Origin: an uncultured bacterium | GTDB lineage: Bacteria > Spirochaetota > UBA4802 > JAGODF01 | Assembly: GCA_937921485.1 (NCBI GenBank) | Contig: CAKZSV010000050.1 | Location: 1 to 60,109, forward strand | DNA length: 60,109 bases | Reading direction: 5' to 3' | Shown: positions 1 through 8,389 of the stretch, piece after piece | Numbering within the stretch: position 1 is the stretch's first letter | Layout of the letters: each line of letters starts with the position of its first letter | Program-made: the position numbers and the translations under genes | The notes under the pieces: model-generated | Told to the model about the DNA's origin: nothing | Databases searched by the model: none | Seen by the model: only the letters and a program-made list of their open reading frames with translations

Positions 1-1
1 A

Positions 2-259
2 TTTCGGCAATTTATGGAAATCAATGTGAGAGAAATTGCATTAACATTTCTCAATGTGATACGAAATGTTAAACATTCCTGCATATTCATAAACCTGCAT
101 CAGATAAAAGGGCTGCAGTTTGATGCGGTGTTTTATTTTCCGGGTATGCCAAATATAAAGGGAGTTGAACATGAGATTCAGCGTCTCAATCTCGACTATG
201 TCGCGCGTTCAAGGGCGGAAAGATTTCTGTATATCATCAAAGAGCGGCAGGGGAGGTAG
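2..259 (+). CDS. C-terminal end of a UvrD/PcrA-like helicase (partial, 5' end outside window)
   Basis: The frame is open to the left edge of the window, so this is the last 85 or so residues of a longer gene; the ATG at 14 is probably internal. The segment HQIKGLQFDAVFY resembles helicase motif V of superfamily 1 (H-x-x-KG-L-x-FD-x-V), and LDYVARSRAERFLYII resembles motif VI (YVA-x-(T/S)RA-x-x-x-L-x-I). Together they point to the UvrD C-terminal helicase fold, with ATP-dependent DNA unwinding the likely role. The exact subfamily (UvrD, PcrA, RecB-like or a fused nuclease) cannot be told from the tail alone. Confidence 0.6.
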   Translation, partial: FRQFMEINVREIALTFLNVIRNVKHSCIFINLHQIKGLQFDAVFYFPGMPNIKGVEHEIQRLNLDYVARSRAERFLYIIKERQGR

Positions 260-386
260 GGTGGTGCAGGGAGAGGAAGATAGAAAAGGCATGGTAATAT
301 AAAACTTCTGAAAAATTATTTTGAATTGTTGACATGCTGAAAGCGATGTTGTAATTGTTGCTGAAAAAGCAAAGGGGTATTATTTC

Positions 387-656
387 ATGCAGGATACACA
401 GCAGGAAAGCCAGAAGCAGGCAGAATCGCAGGTTTCTCAAACGCAGAAGAACAAAACTTTCCGCAAGGCTGAGAAAAAAACATTTGCGATGAAAGTTTTC
501 GGGTTAATCCTGAAATATAAAGAATCCGCCGTTTTCCAGTGGGTCAACAGGAACTACGTGCTCTCATTGGTGATTGTAGCCCTCTGGGGGGTGCTCATCG
601 TCGGGATATTCCTTTTTATGGTTATCTACAATATCATGCGTCATTCGCCGCAATAG
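387..656 (+). CDS. Small single-pass membrane protein of unknown function
   Basis: This 89-residue protein has a Gln/Lys-rich, highly polar N-terminal half (about residues 1-35), a basic middle segment, and one strong hydrophobic stretch (about 58-82, including LSLVIVALWG and IVGIFLFMVI). It ends in a short basic tail, so it is probably a single-pass inner membrane protein with a cytoplasmic N-terminus. A purine-rich AAAGGGG lies about 11 bases before the ATG. It ends convergently only two bases from the HD-GYP gene on the other strand. I recognise no family. Composition and the ribosome binding site support a real gene. Confidence 0.6.
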   Translation: MQDTQQESQKQAESQVSQTQKNKTFRKAEKKTFAMKVFGLILKYKESAVFQWVNRNYVLSLVIVALWGVLIVGIFLFMVIYNIMRHSPQ

Positions 657-658
657 GT

Positions 659-1690
659 TTAATTGTCCGTAAACAGGGCATGTATTGCCCGAAGTTCTTC
701 TTTGCTCTTCAGAAATAGTTCTACCAGATTCGGGTCGAAGTGCTTTCCTTTTTGGTTTGATAGGTATTCAAAAATATTTTCAATTGGCCACGGGTTTTTA
801 TACGGACGTTTTGAAAAGAGCGCATCGTAAACGTCGGCGATTGCGACGATTCGGCCATATAAGTGAATTTCTTCTCCTTTCAGGCCATTTGGATATCCGC
901 AGCCATCGTACCGTTCGTGGTGGGTGAGCGAAATGATCGCTCCGGCCTGAAGGAATGGACTTTCGGAATTTTTTAAAATCATGTAGCCGATTTCGGGATG
1001 CTTCCGTATAAGGCCAGTTTCATCGATGTCGAGCCCTTCAGGCTTGGTGAGAATAAAGTCGCTGATGCCGATTTTTCCAATATCGTGCAATGGCGCGGCA
1101 TTGAAAATGATGTCCTGCGATTCGGCGGATTCTCCTGCCTTCTTCGCAAGCAATCGCGAGTAGTGCGCCACGCGCGCAATATGGTTCCCGGTTTCCTGAT
1201 CTTTATACTCCGCGACGCGTCCAAGAATGACCAGCGTCTCATGTTCCCGCGCAAGGATTTTTTCAGTGGCCTTTCGCACTTCATCTTCGAGGAGTTTCGC
1301 GCGGTCTTTGAGAAGCAGTTGCGACTTGCGAAGCTGGAGCAGGTTTCCCGTTCGGGCTTTGAATTCCGGCATATTGACGGGCTTTCGAAGAAATTCTGTG
1401 GCGCCTGCCTCGATTGCGCGCAGCATGAGACTGTTGTCGTCAACTGCGGTGATCATCACGATCGGGATGTCGGATGCGATTGAACGAATGTGCTGTATTG
1501 CGGTGATTCCATCGATCTCCGGCATCATATAATCGATAAAAACGATATCAAAGGTATCGCTGCGAAAAGCATCGATTCCCTTTCGTGGATCGGTAAATGA
1601 AACGACATCGATGCCGATTTCGGCGCCCATCGCTTCGATGAGCATCAGGTTGAATTTTTCATCGTCGATTGAAAGAGCTTTAAGATTCAT
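659..1690 (-). CDS. Response regulator with HD-GYP domain (putative c-di-GMP phosphodiesterase)
   Basis: This 343-residue protein is RpfG-like. Residues 1-125 form a receiver domain with the acidic pair near D9/D10, phospho-acceptor D53 in FIDYMMP, and the conserved KP lysine. A short coiled linker (about 125-160) leads to an HD-GYP domain with the metal-binding HDIGK motif and the HHERYDG...GYP signature. HD-GYP domains hydrolyse cyclic di-GMP, so phosphorylation of the receiver would control the second messenger. The gene starts six bases after the stop of the upstream receiver protein and is probably co-transcribed with it and the hybrid kinase. The catalytic motifs look complete. Confidence 0.93.
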   Translation of the reverse strand: MNLKALSIDDEKFNLMLIEAMGAEIGIDVVSFTDPRKGIDAFRSDTFDIVFIDYMMPEIDGITAIQHIRSIASDIPIVMITAVDDNSLMLRAIEAGATEFLRKPVNMPEFKARTGNLLQLRKSQLLLKDRAKLLEDEVRKATEKILAREHETLVILGRVAEYKDQETGNHIARVAHYSRLLAKKAGESAESQDIIFNAAPLHDIGKIGISDFILTKPEGLDIDETGLIRKHPEIGYMILKNSESPFLQAGAIISLTHHERYDGCGYPNGLKGEEIHLYGRIVAIADVYDALFSKRPYKNPWPIENIFEYLSNQKGKHFDPNLVELFLKSKEELRAIHALFTDN

Positions 1691-1696
1691 TTGCTT

Positions 1697-2455
1697 TCAC
1701 CTGAGTGCGTCTAATTTTATTTTACGCAGGTGCTGATCCATATCGCCGAAGCTTACAAAGAGTAAAATATTTTCCGGAATATCTAAGCTTTCGATAAGCA
1801 TGCCGTAATGTCTGCCTGCGATGATGAAAACCTGTCTTGAAGCGAACAGCTTGAAAACAACTTCAAGAACTTTTGCGTCGGATTCGTCGAATTCGCGGAG
1901 AGGGCGAAGGTCGATCACGCAGATTTTTCGCGCTATCTGTTTGAAAAAAAAATCGGTAAATACTTTACGTGCATCATTAAGGAAACTTTTGCTCGAAGGC
2001 CTTGTCGAAAAAGAGATCATTACAGTATCCGATGAGTGCGATATGAGAATCGCCTCGCTTTTTTCATCGGCTGCCTGGAGGCGGCGAAGCTCTGAATAGC
2101 GTATCGTCGAATGGATTTTTGCAAGCAGTTTTTGATGATCGTGCGGCTTGACAATATAGTCCACCACGCCCAGACGGATAGCTTTCTCTACAGCGCTTCG
2201 GTCTCCGACCGATGTCAGCACGATGATCGGAATTTCGGAAGTGATGGAATCGTTTGCGAGATCCTCGATAACCTGAAATCCGTTCCTTTCGGGCATATTG
2301 AGGTCGAGGAGTATCACATCGGGATTTAAGGACTTGGCGGTTTCAACGCCTTTTTTTGCGGAAAATTCCGTGAAAATGCGGAACTTCGAATACAGCTGCT
2401 GTTCAAGAATTTTCAATATTGTAGTGTCATCATCAATTGCCAGCACAATATGCAT
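1697..2455 (-). CDS. Response regulator with STAS-like C-terminal domain
   Basis: The protein has 252 residues. Residues 1-120 are a receiver domain with acidic residues at D8-D10, phospho-acceptor D51 in LLDLNMPERNG, and the KPHD lysine. The C-terminal half (about 135-252) has no DNA-binding or catalytic motif. It contains the pattern VIDLRPLREFDESDAKVLE followed by an alternating beta-alpha segment, which resembles STAS domains of anti-sigma-factor antagonists (VIDL...DSSG...L). The Ser/Thr that is phosphorylated in true antagonists is not clearly kept. The STAS call is inference from the pattern. The gene sits between the hybrid kinase (four-base gap) and the HD-GYP regulator (six-base gap). 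Confidence 0.85.
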   Translation of the reverse strand: MHIVLAIDDDTTILKILEQQLYSKFRIFTEFSAKKGVETAKSLNPDVILLDLNMPERNGFQVIEDLANDSITSEIPIIVLTSVGDRSAVEKAIRLGVVDYIVKPHDHQKLLAKIHSTIRYSELRRLQAADEKSEAILISHSSDTVMISFSTRPSSKSFLNDARKVFTDFFFKQIARKICVIDLRPLREFDESDAKVLEVVFKLFASRQVFIIAGRHYGMLIESLDIPENILLFVSFGDMDQHLRKIKLDALR

Positions 2456-2459
2456 AAGC

Positions 2460-5438
2460 CTACCTTGTATTCACATCTAAGATATATTTATACGCTTCAA
2501 AGAGCTTTTTAATTTTCTCGATATCGGATGCCGCATCATCGAGGTTTTCGGATTTTGCGTCGTTTTCCATTTTCCCCGCGGTTTCAGCAATTGAGTCGAA
2601 CCTGAGATTTGCTGCGGCGCCCTTCAGCCGATGTGACGCGTGCTGGATCGCCGGAGCGTTGCCGCTCTTAAGTGCGATCTGCAATTCCTCGATAACATTA
2701 TTCGCACCGGCAAGAAATTCAAGGATAATATCCCGAAACGCGCCCGCGCTTATGCCTAAGGATGCGGCGGTTTTTTCAAGATCATAGTCAATTTTTTTAC
2801 TGGAATCGGCGGATGGGGTGGTATGTGAAAACGTATGAGTTGCAATCTGTGTATGTGCGAAAATTGACGCGAGCGTTTCTTCAAGTTTGTTTATTTCTAT
2901 GGGTTTGGAGAGGTATCCAGTCATGCCGGATTCGAGAAAATGCTCGCGGTCGCCTTTCATCGCCTGGGCAGTGAGCGCAATTATTGGAATCTGTGGAAGG
3001 GCATGTTCTTTTTCGTGCATTCGAATCATTCTGGTAGCTTCAATTCCGCCGGTAACGGGCATATTCACGTCCATCAGGATGAGATCATAAGGTTTCCTCA
3101 GATACTGATAATAGGCATCAAGCCCATTGTTTACCAGATCGACCGATAGGCCATATTCTTTGAGCATTAATGTAATTAGCTTCTGGTTGACTTGATTATC
3201 TTCGGCGACTAAAACGTTCCCGGTAAAGCTGTCAGGAAGTTTTTTTTCAGATGTGCCCGCATCTTTTTTTATGAAATGATCATGTCCAAGTATCTCAATA
3301 ACGCAATTGAATAATTTCGAGTATGAAATCGGCAGATAAAGAATTTTGCTTACATGCAGCAATTCATTTGCTGCATCCTGTGTATGCCGGGATTTGACGA
3401 GCACTGCGGGAATTGGAAGCGCGGTAAGTGACGGAGCAATTTCGCTATAATCGAACTGAACTGCCGATGGTTCTACGAGAAAGAGGATGCCGTTTTGGGC
3501 GGATATTTCCGAGAGGCGAAAGATGATTTTCGCATCTATCCGCAAAGATGAAAAATACCGAAGAAGCAGTTGCGTAAGATCAGAATCGGATTCGCCGGGT
3601 GCATAGATGTATGCCGCGGCGTGCATGGGAAGATTGTTTTCCCTTTCAAGTTTCACTTTTTTAACGGGTATGATGAATGAGAACGTGCTGCCTTTTCCCG
3701 GCGTGCTTTCAAGGGAAATTGAACCACCCAGCAAGCTGACCAGGTTCTTGCTGATGGCAAGTCCCAGACCTGTGCCGCCGTATTTTCGCGTAACCGAGCT
3801 GTCGGCCTGCGTAAATGATTCAAAGATTATCTCGCGTTTATGTGGTGGAATGCCGATGCCGGTATCTTTGACGGCAAAGTGTATATCAATGGTATTTGCG
3901 GTTTCCTGTATGGGCTTTATGTCCACGAAAATTTTTCCGCCTTCCGGCGTGAATTTAATCGCATTGCTCAGGAGGTTAAAAAGAACCTGACGAATCCGCA
4001 GCGGGTCGCTTGCAATGCTTCGAGGCAGATTCGGCTCGATATAGGGGTAGAATGAAATATTTTTTTCTCCGGCTCGTTTTGCAAAAAGTTCGAATATAGT
4101 TTCAAATTCTGAAAAAGGATCAAACGCAACGTGCTCAATTTCCATTTTCCCGCTTTCAATTTTCGAAAAATCCAGCACGTCATTGATGATGCCCAGCAAG
4201 TTTTCGGCGCTTTGAGCGATGATATGAAGATACTCTTTTTGCGTTTCATTAAGCGGTGTTTTTTTCATGAGTTCGATGAAGCCGGAAATGCTGTGCAGCG
4301 GCGTGCGGATTTCATGGCTCATGGTGGCCAGAAATGCGCTTTTAGACCGATTGGCGTTTTCCGCTATTTCGCGGGCAGATTTAATTTGCTGTTCGACTTT
4401 GATGCGTTCTGTGATATTTCGAATGATGGAGAGCACCTCATCTTCGCCGCTTACGATGAAACGCGCTTCGTAGTAGTGCGTTTCGTTGTCTCTTTCAACA
4501 GGGTATTCATACACCTGCATTACGCCTGTTTGCAGAGTATGTTCAATATACATGCGCGCATTTTCACGTTCATTTTCGGGAAGAACTTCATCAATTTTTT
4601 CTCTGAGATTATTATCCAAAATCTCTCCCTTTCCATTGAGGCGCACCATGATGTCGGGGATGGCTTCGAGTATCTCGCGGTTGCGTTCTTCCAATTTTCG
4701 AAGCTCTTCCTGTTTGTTTTTCAAGTATGTAATGTTTTCTTTTATGGCCACATAATTGGTTATATTCCCTAACCGGTCAAAAATCGGCGAGATCGAGGCT
4801 ATTTCCCAGAACGGTTCTCCGGTTTTAGTGATATTATGAAACTCTCCCCGCCATGGTTTTCCCGAACTGATAGTCTTCCAGAGTTCCTCATAAAAATCTT
4901 TCGGCAGAACACCGGATTTTAAAATGCGCGGATTTTGGCCTATCGCTTCTTCTTTGGTATAGCCGGTCACCTGTGTAAATGTCTTATTGACGTATTGTAT
5001 GGTGCCTTCCGGATCGGTTACGATGATCGAAACAGGGCTATATTCAACAACCAGAAAGAACTGATCGATGAATCCGCTAAAAACATCCATTGCGTGTATC
5101 TCTTTCATGGATACAACGATGAATGGTTCGTTTTCTTCCAAGCTAAATAAAGCTTTCTGACAACGGTAACTCTTCTGAATGCTTCCGATAGTAAGCTTTA
5201 TTGAGAATTCAATTTTTTGTTTTGTTGCGATGAGGCGCTCATCGGTTTCCTTTTCTATTTTTTGATATGATGCGTCGAAAAGGCTATCGGTTGAAACGTA
5301 TGTTTCACCGCCTGGTTGTATTCCTGCAATTTGAGCAAAAGAAGGATTTGCATAAAGGATCATCCCTTCAATGTTTTTGCAAAACATCGGAGTATCCGTC
5401 ATATCCATTGCTGCGGTTACATCTTTGAGAAAGTTCAT
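2460..5438 (-). CDS. Hybrid sensor histidine kinase (PAS x3, HisKA, HATPase, receiver, Hpt)
   Basis: This 992-residue protein begins with about three PAS modules (roughly 10-115, 125-245 and 250-345; the second has the classic GYTKEEAIGQNPRIL pattern). A HisKA domain follows with phospho-acceptor H375 in SHEIRTPLHSI. The HATPase domain has an N box (LLSNAIKF), DTGIGIP and GGTGLGLAIS. After a region that looks like a degenerate receiver comes a real one with D790 in LMDVNMP, and then an Hpt domain with H936 in HRLKGAAANL. No membrane segment is evident, so sensing is probably cytoplasmic. All His-Asp-His relay residues are inside one chain, and the two downstream receivers are natural targets. 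Confidence 0.94.
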   Translation of the reverse strand: MNFLKDVTAAMDMTDTPMFCKNIEGMILYANPSFAQIAGIQPGGETYVSTDSLFDASYQKIEKETDERLIATKQKIEFSIKLTIGSIQKSYRCQKALFSLEENEPFIVVSMKEIHAMDVFSGFIDQFFLVVEYSPVSIIVTDPEGTIQYVNKTFTQVTGYTKEEAIGQNPRILKSGVLPKDFYEELWKTISSGKPWRGEFHNITKTGEPFWEIASISPIFDRLGNITNYVAIKENITYLKNKQEELRKLEERNREILEAIPDIMVRLNGKGEILDNNLREKIDEVLPENERENARMYIEHTLQTGVMQVYEYPVERDNETHYYEARFIVSGEDEVLSIIRNITERIKVEQQIKSAREIAENANRSKSAFLATMSHEIRTPLHSISGFIELMKKTPLNETQKEYLHIIAQSAENLLGIINDVLDFSKIESGKMEIEHVAFDPFSEFETIFELFAKRAGEKNISFYPYIEPNLPRSIASDPLRIRQVLFNLLSNAIKFTPEGGKIFVDIKPIQETANTIDIHFAVKDTGIGIPPHKREIIFESFTQADSSVTRKYGGTGLGLAISKNLVSLLGGSISLESTPGKGSTFSFIIPVKKVKLERENNLPMHAAAYIYAPGESDSDLTQLLLRYFSSLRIDAKIIFRLSEISAQNGILFLVEPSAVQFDYSEIAPSLTALPIPAVLVKSRHTQDAANELLHVSKILYLPISYSKLFNCVIEILGHDHFIKKDAGTSEKKLPDSFTGNVLVAEDNQVNQKLITLMLKEYGLSVDLVNNGLDAYYQYLRKPYDLILMDVNMPVTGGIEATRMIRMHEKEHALPQIPIIALTAQAMKGDREHFLESGMTGYLSKPIEINKLEETLASIFAHTQIATHTFSHTTPSADSSKKIDYDLEKTAASLGISAGAFRDIILEFLAGANNVIEELQIALKSGNAPAIQHASHRLKGAAANLRFDSIAETAGKMENDAKSENLDDAASDIEKIKKLFEAYKYILDVNTR

Positions 5439-5625
5439 GCGGTGCTACTCCATGATAATGTACAAACAACGGGATATGATGTTCCGGATAAAGTGAAATG
5501 TGGATTCTGAAATAAACAATAGTTTGTGGTGAAAAATGACATTCTTTGTGATTGCTCCATCATGGATATATAATAGCCAATTAGATGATTTTTTCAAGCA
5601 ATATTAATTCACATGCTCTTTTTTA

Positions 5626-5749
5626 TTATAAGGGAACTTCTAAAAACTGTTTTTAGGGATGTTCTCTTGTGGACACAAAATATAGGAAAAAACCGCTTTC
5701 TTTGATGCTAATTTTAAGGATGAAAGCGGTTTTTTAAGGTGCCCATAAA
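5626..5749. repeat. MITE-like inverted-repeat element, copy A
   Basis: About 113 bp lie between GGGAAC and GTGCCC, with A/T-rich flanks resembling TTATAAGGG on the left and CCCATAAA on the right. The ends form an imperfect terminal inverted repeat (GGGAACTTCTAAAAAC against GGGCACCTTAAAAAACC). Internally there is a second inverted repeat, AAAACCGCTTTC / GAAAGCGGTTTT, with a roughly 20-base loop. The element has no coding capacity. It is clearly homologous, in reverse orientation, to the segment at 11631-11748. It lies between the hybrid kinase gene and the oxygen-defence operon. Confidence 0.8.
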
Positions 5750-5786
5750 CAAATGCGTGAACTGAAGAAAATAAGGCGGGTAAAAT

Positions 5787-5818
5787 GGGGTTATCCAATT
5801 CATCATTCAGATAACCCC
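5787..5818 (-). terminator. Hairpin after the rubrerythrin gene, probable operon terminator
   Basis: A perfect 9-bp stem, GGGGTTATC / GATAACCCC, with a 14-base loop lies 12 bases beyond the rubrerythrin stop. Read on the minus strand the right arm is followed by ATTTTACC, a weak T-tract. It would end the rubredoxin-to-rubrerythrin transcript. The inner hairpin of repeat copy A lies further downstream and could act as a second terminator. Confidence 0.65.
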
Positions 5819-5830
5819 GTATGTCAAACC

Positions 5831-6406
5831 TTAGAAATTATCGCACAGCAGTTCAAAGTGCGATTGCGGATGCTGGCAGGTCGGGCATGTATCTGGGGCT
5901 TCCGTGCCCTCGTGAACATATCCGCAATTGCGGCATATCCATTTTTCAGGTTTATCCTTTTTAAAGACTTTCCCTTCCTGGATATTTTTCAAAAGAGCCC
6001 TGTAGCGCTCTTCATGGTGCATTTCAACCTTTGCCACCAGCCGGAATAGGGCTGCAATTTCCTTAAAGCCTTCCTCTTCCGCGATTTTTGCTGCTTCAGG
6101 ATAGAGCTTCGTGTGCTCTTCGTTTTCGCCCATTGCCGCGGCTTTGAGGTTTTCCGCGGTGGTGCCTATGACCCCAGCAGGGTACGAAGCGGTGATTTCT
6201 ACCATTCCGCCTTCAAGATACGAAAAGAAGCGCTTCGCGTGTTCTTTTTCGTTCTCGGCGGTTTCAAGAAATATTGCTGCGATTTGCTCAAATCCTTCCT
6301 TTTTAGCTTTCGAGGCAAAGTACGTGTATCGCGTTCGTGCCTGCGATTCGCCCGCGAATGCCGCGAGCAGGTTTTTTTCGGTGCGTGTTCCTTTTACGCT
6401 GGCCAT
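5831..6406 (-). CDS. rbr: Rubrerythrin
   Basis: This 191-residue protein matches the usual rubrerythrin length and layout. An N-terminal four-helix ferritin-like di-iron domain carries the expected Glu and Glu-x-x-His ligands ([38 protein letters not shown]). The C-terminal rubredoxin-type domain has its Fe(Cys)4 site in [10 protein letters not shown]...CPTCQHPQ. Rubrerythrin reduces hydrogen peroxide to water in the anaerobe cytoplasm, taking electrons through rubredoxin. It is the last gene of a minus-strand run that also encodes ferritin, desulfoferrodoxin, cytochrome bd and rubredoxin, all fitting an oxygen-defence role. A GGAGAG ribosome binding site precedes the ATG. Confidence 0.97.
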   Translation of the reverse strand: MASVKGTRTEKNLLAAFAGESQARTRYTYFASKAKKEGFEQIAAIFLETAENEKEHAKRFFSYLEGGMVEITASYPAGVIGTTAENLKAAAMGENEEHTKLYPEAAKIAEEEGFKEIAALFRLVAKVEMHHEERYRALLKNIQEGKVFKKDKPEKWICRNCGYVHEGTEAPDTCPTCQHPQSHFELLCDNF

Positions 6407-6429
6407 TGGTACTCTCCTTTTAAATCATA

Positions 6430-6933
6430 TTAATCATTTTCCTGCGTGAATGCGCGCTTGCCGAGCTCCTTGTCGAGGTAGAAGATGCCATTGGTTCCGC
6501 TCACCATTTTAAGCTTTTCGACAATCGATGATGCGTGTGCCTCTTCCTCAACCTGTTCGGTTACGAACCACTGCAGCATCGCAACAGATGCATAATCCTT
6601 CTCGGCAATGGCAATGTCCATCAGATGATTGATGCGACCGGTGATGTGCTGTTCGTGCGCGTATGCTGATTCAAACGCATCGAGTGCGGATTTCCACTCG
6701 CCCTTCGGTTTTTCGATTGTAGCAAGGGCTACGCGTGCCCCGCGTTCGATGATGTAATCGAAGAATTTTTTAGCATGCGTGAGCTCTTCCATCGCCTGGA
6801 CTTCCATCCATTTCGCAAAACCGGAAAGGTTTGCGCTATGAAAATAGGCAGCCATTGCAAGGTAGAGATAGGCGGAAAATATCTCCTCGTTAATTTGCTT
6901 ATTAAATTCACTATAAATTTTATCGCTGAGCAT
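6430..6933 (-). CDS. ftn: Ferritin (non-haem iron storage protein)
   Basis: I place the start at the ATG whose upstream sequence is AGAAGGAG plus seven bases, giving 167 residues, the usual bacterial ferritin length. A longer reading from 6966 would overlap the desulfoferrodoxin stop and has no binding site. The four-helix bundle has ferroxidase ligands in INEEIFSAYLYLAMAAYF, FAKWMEVQAMEELTHAKKF and VTEQVEEEAHA. Ferritin oxidises Fe(II) and stores it as a mineral core, so Fenton chemistry is limited. It fits between desulfoferrodoxin and rubrerythrin in the same operon. Confidence 0.96.
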   Translation of the reverse strand: MLSDKIYSEFNKQINEEIFSAYLYLAMAAYFHSANLSGFAKWMEVQAMEELTHAKKFFDYIIERGARVALATIEKPKGEWKSALDAFESAYAHEQHITGRINHLMDIAIAEKDYASVAMLQWFVTEQVEEEAHASSIVEKLKMVSGTNGIFYLDKELGKRAFTQEND

Positions 6934-6950
6934 TGGAAAACTCCTTCTTG

Positions 6951-7328
6951 TTAATTTGCTTTCCACAGCCCGTGCAGATTGCAGTATTCGCGGGCGGATA
7001 TGGATGAACCGGAAACATCAAACGTCGCTTTCGGCGCTTCGCCCGGATTTAAAAACTGCCGATACGATTTGCCGTCGACGATGAGCTGAATCCACTCGAT
7101 GTAGTGTTTCTCCTCCATCGGATGGTCAACACTGCCAACTTTCACGGTGACGGAGTTTCCGCTTTTTTCAATGACGGGTACGTGCTTTTCTTTTGATGCG
7201 TCAACGGTGTTTTCAGTCATAAGCTTCATCGGTTCGCCGCAGCAGACGAGCTGGCCTGCACCGGCATGAAGCACTTCAACGATGTTGCCGCATGTATCGC
7301 ATTTGTAAATCTCAAGTTTTTTCGTCAT
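6951..7328 (-). CDS. dfx: Desulfoferrodoxin (superoxide reductase)
   Basis: The start with GGAGG six bases ahead gives 125 residues, typical of two-iron desulfoferrodoxin. The N-terminal desulforedoxin-like domain has ligands C10, C13, C29 and C30 (YKCDTCG...LVCCGEP). The C-terminal neelaredoxin domain carries the Fe(His)4Cys site ([18 protein letters not shown] and the end CNLHGLW). It reduces superoxide to peroxide in the cytoplasm without making O2, normally with rubredoxin as donor. Rubredoxin is in this operon and the peroxide product would go to rubrerythrin, also here. Confidence 0.97.
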   Translation of the reverse strand: MTKKLEIYKCDTCGNIVEVLHAGAGQLVCCGEPMKLMTENTVDASKEKHVPVIEKSGNSVTVKVGSVDHPMEEKHYIEWIQLIVDGKSYRQFLNPGEAPKATFDVSGSSISAREYCNLHGLWKAN

Positions 7329-7367
7329 GGTATTCCTCCATAAAATAAATTTAGTGCGGTACAAAAT

Positions 7368-8363
7368 TTAAACTTCAATTCTTCCTTTAAAGACGCGATA
7401 TACGAAAATTTTATACAGAATTACGATTGGCATAAACGCAAGTGCGATGATGAGCATTGCCAAAAGCGTGGCATCGCCCGATGCCGCATTCGCGGCAGTT
7501 ATCGGAACGCTATTTCCCGCTGAAGCCACAATCCTGGGGAAATGAAGTGAACCGGCGCATCCCCACATAAGCGCAAAGGAAAGCGACGTCGCCGTGAAAA
7601 GAAGGCCGTCTTTCTCTTTGGAGAGCGCCACAAATCCCGCTGCAATAGCGCAAAAGAAAAGAATCGCACATATCCAGAAAAGGGCATTGGTGCTTTGTGC
7701 GGAAAATGTTATGATGTGGAAAGCGGCTGTTGTGGCAAAGAGCACTGCTGTAACAGGAAGCATCCTTTTTGCAATGGTGCGCGCCTTTGTTCTAAGGTTT
7801 CCGGTCATTTTCATGGCGATATAGGCGCTACCCTGAAGCAGGATTGTCGAAAAACCCAGGATGCCCACCACAAGAGGGTATGGTCGAAGAAGCGTGAAGA
7901 AGCTTCCCCCGTACTCATGCGCTTCTGTGAGCGGTACTCCGTACACCACGTTGCCCAGCGCAACGCCGAAGAGGAGTGAGGGAAGCGCGCTTCCGATTGC
8001 AAACGTCGCAGTCCATATTTTCCTTCGGGATTCGTCGTATGTCCAGAACTCCAGCGACACGGCCCGAAAGATGAGTGCGAAAAGCACCAGCATGAGAGCC
8101 AGATAAAATCCGCTGAAAACCGTGGCATATGCCAGGGGAAACGCTGCAAAAAGCGCACCCCCCGCAGTCAGCAGCCACACTTCATTGCCATCCCACACCG
8201 GTCCGATTGAGCGGATGAGCGCCGCGCGTTCTTTTTCTCCTTTAGAAATAAAAGGAAAAAGCGTTCCGACGCCCAGGTCAAAACCGTCTAAAATCGAATA
8301 TCCCACAAAGAGGATGCCGATTAAAAGATACCATGCGGTTTGAAGAAAATTCGGGTTATCCAT
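7368..8363 (-). CDS. cydB: Cytochrome bd quinol oxidase subunit II
   Basis: This 331-residue membrane protein has about eight or nine hydrophobic helices. The N-terminal FVGYSILDGFDLGVGTLFPF motif is characteristic of CydB, as are the GPVWDGNEVWLLTAGGALFAAFP and FRAVSLEFW segments. With CydA it forms the high-affinity bd terminal oxidase, which reduces O2 to water with electrons from quinol. It begins 26 bases after cydA and is followed 39 bases later by desulfoferrodoxin, so co-transcription is likely. The small CydX subunit was not seen. Confidence 0.97.
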   Translation of the reverse strand: MDNPNFLQTAWYLLIGILFVGYSILDGFDLGVGTLFPFISKGEKERAALIRSIGPVWDGNEVWLLTAGGALFAAFPLAYATVFSGFYLALMLVLFALIFRAVSLEFWTYDESRRKIWTATFAIGSALPSLLFGVALGNVVYGVPLTEAHEYGGSFFTLLRPYPLVVGILGFSTILLQGSAYIAMKMTGNLRTKARTIAKRMLPVTAVLFATTAAFHIITFSAQSTNALFWICAILFFCAIAAGFVALSKEKDGLLFTATSLSFALMWGCAGSLHFPRIVASAGNSVPITAANAASGDATLLAMLIIALAFMPIVILYKIFVYRVFKGRIEV

Positions 8364-8389
8364 GGTGCATTCTCCTTTTTTTCATGGTA

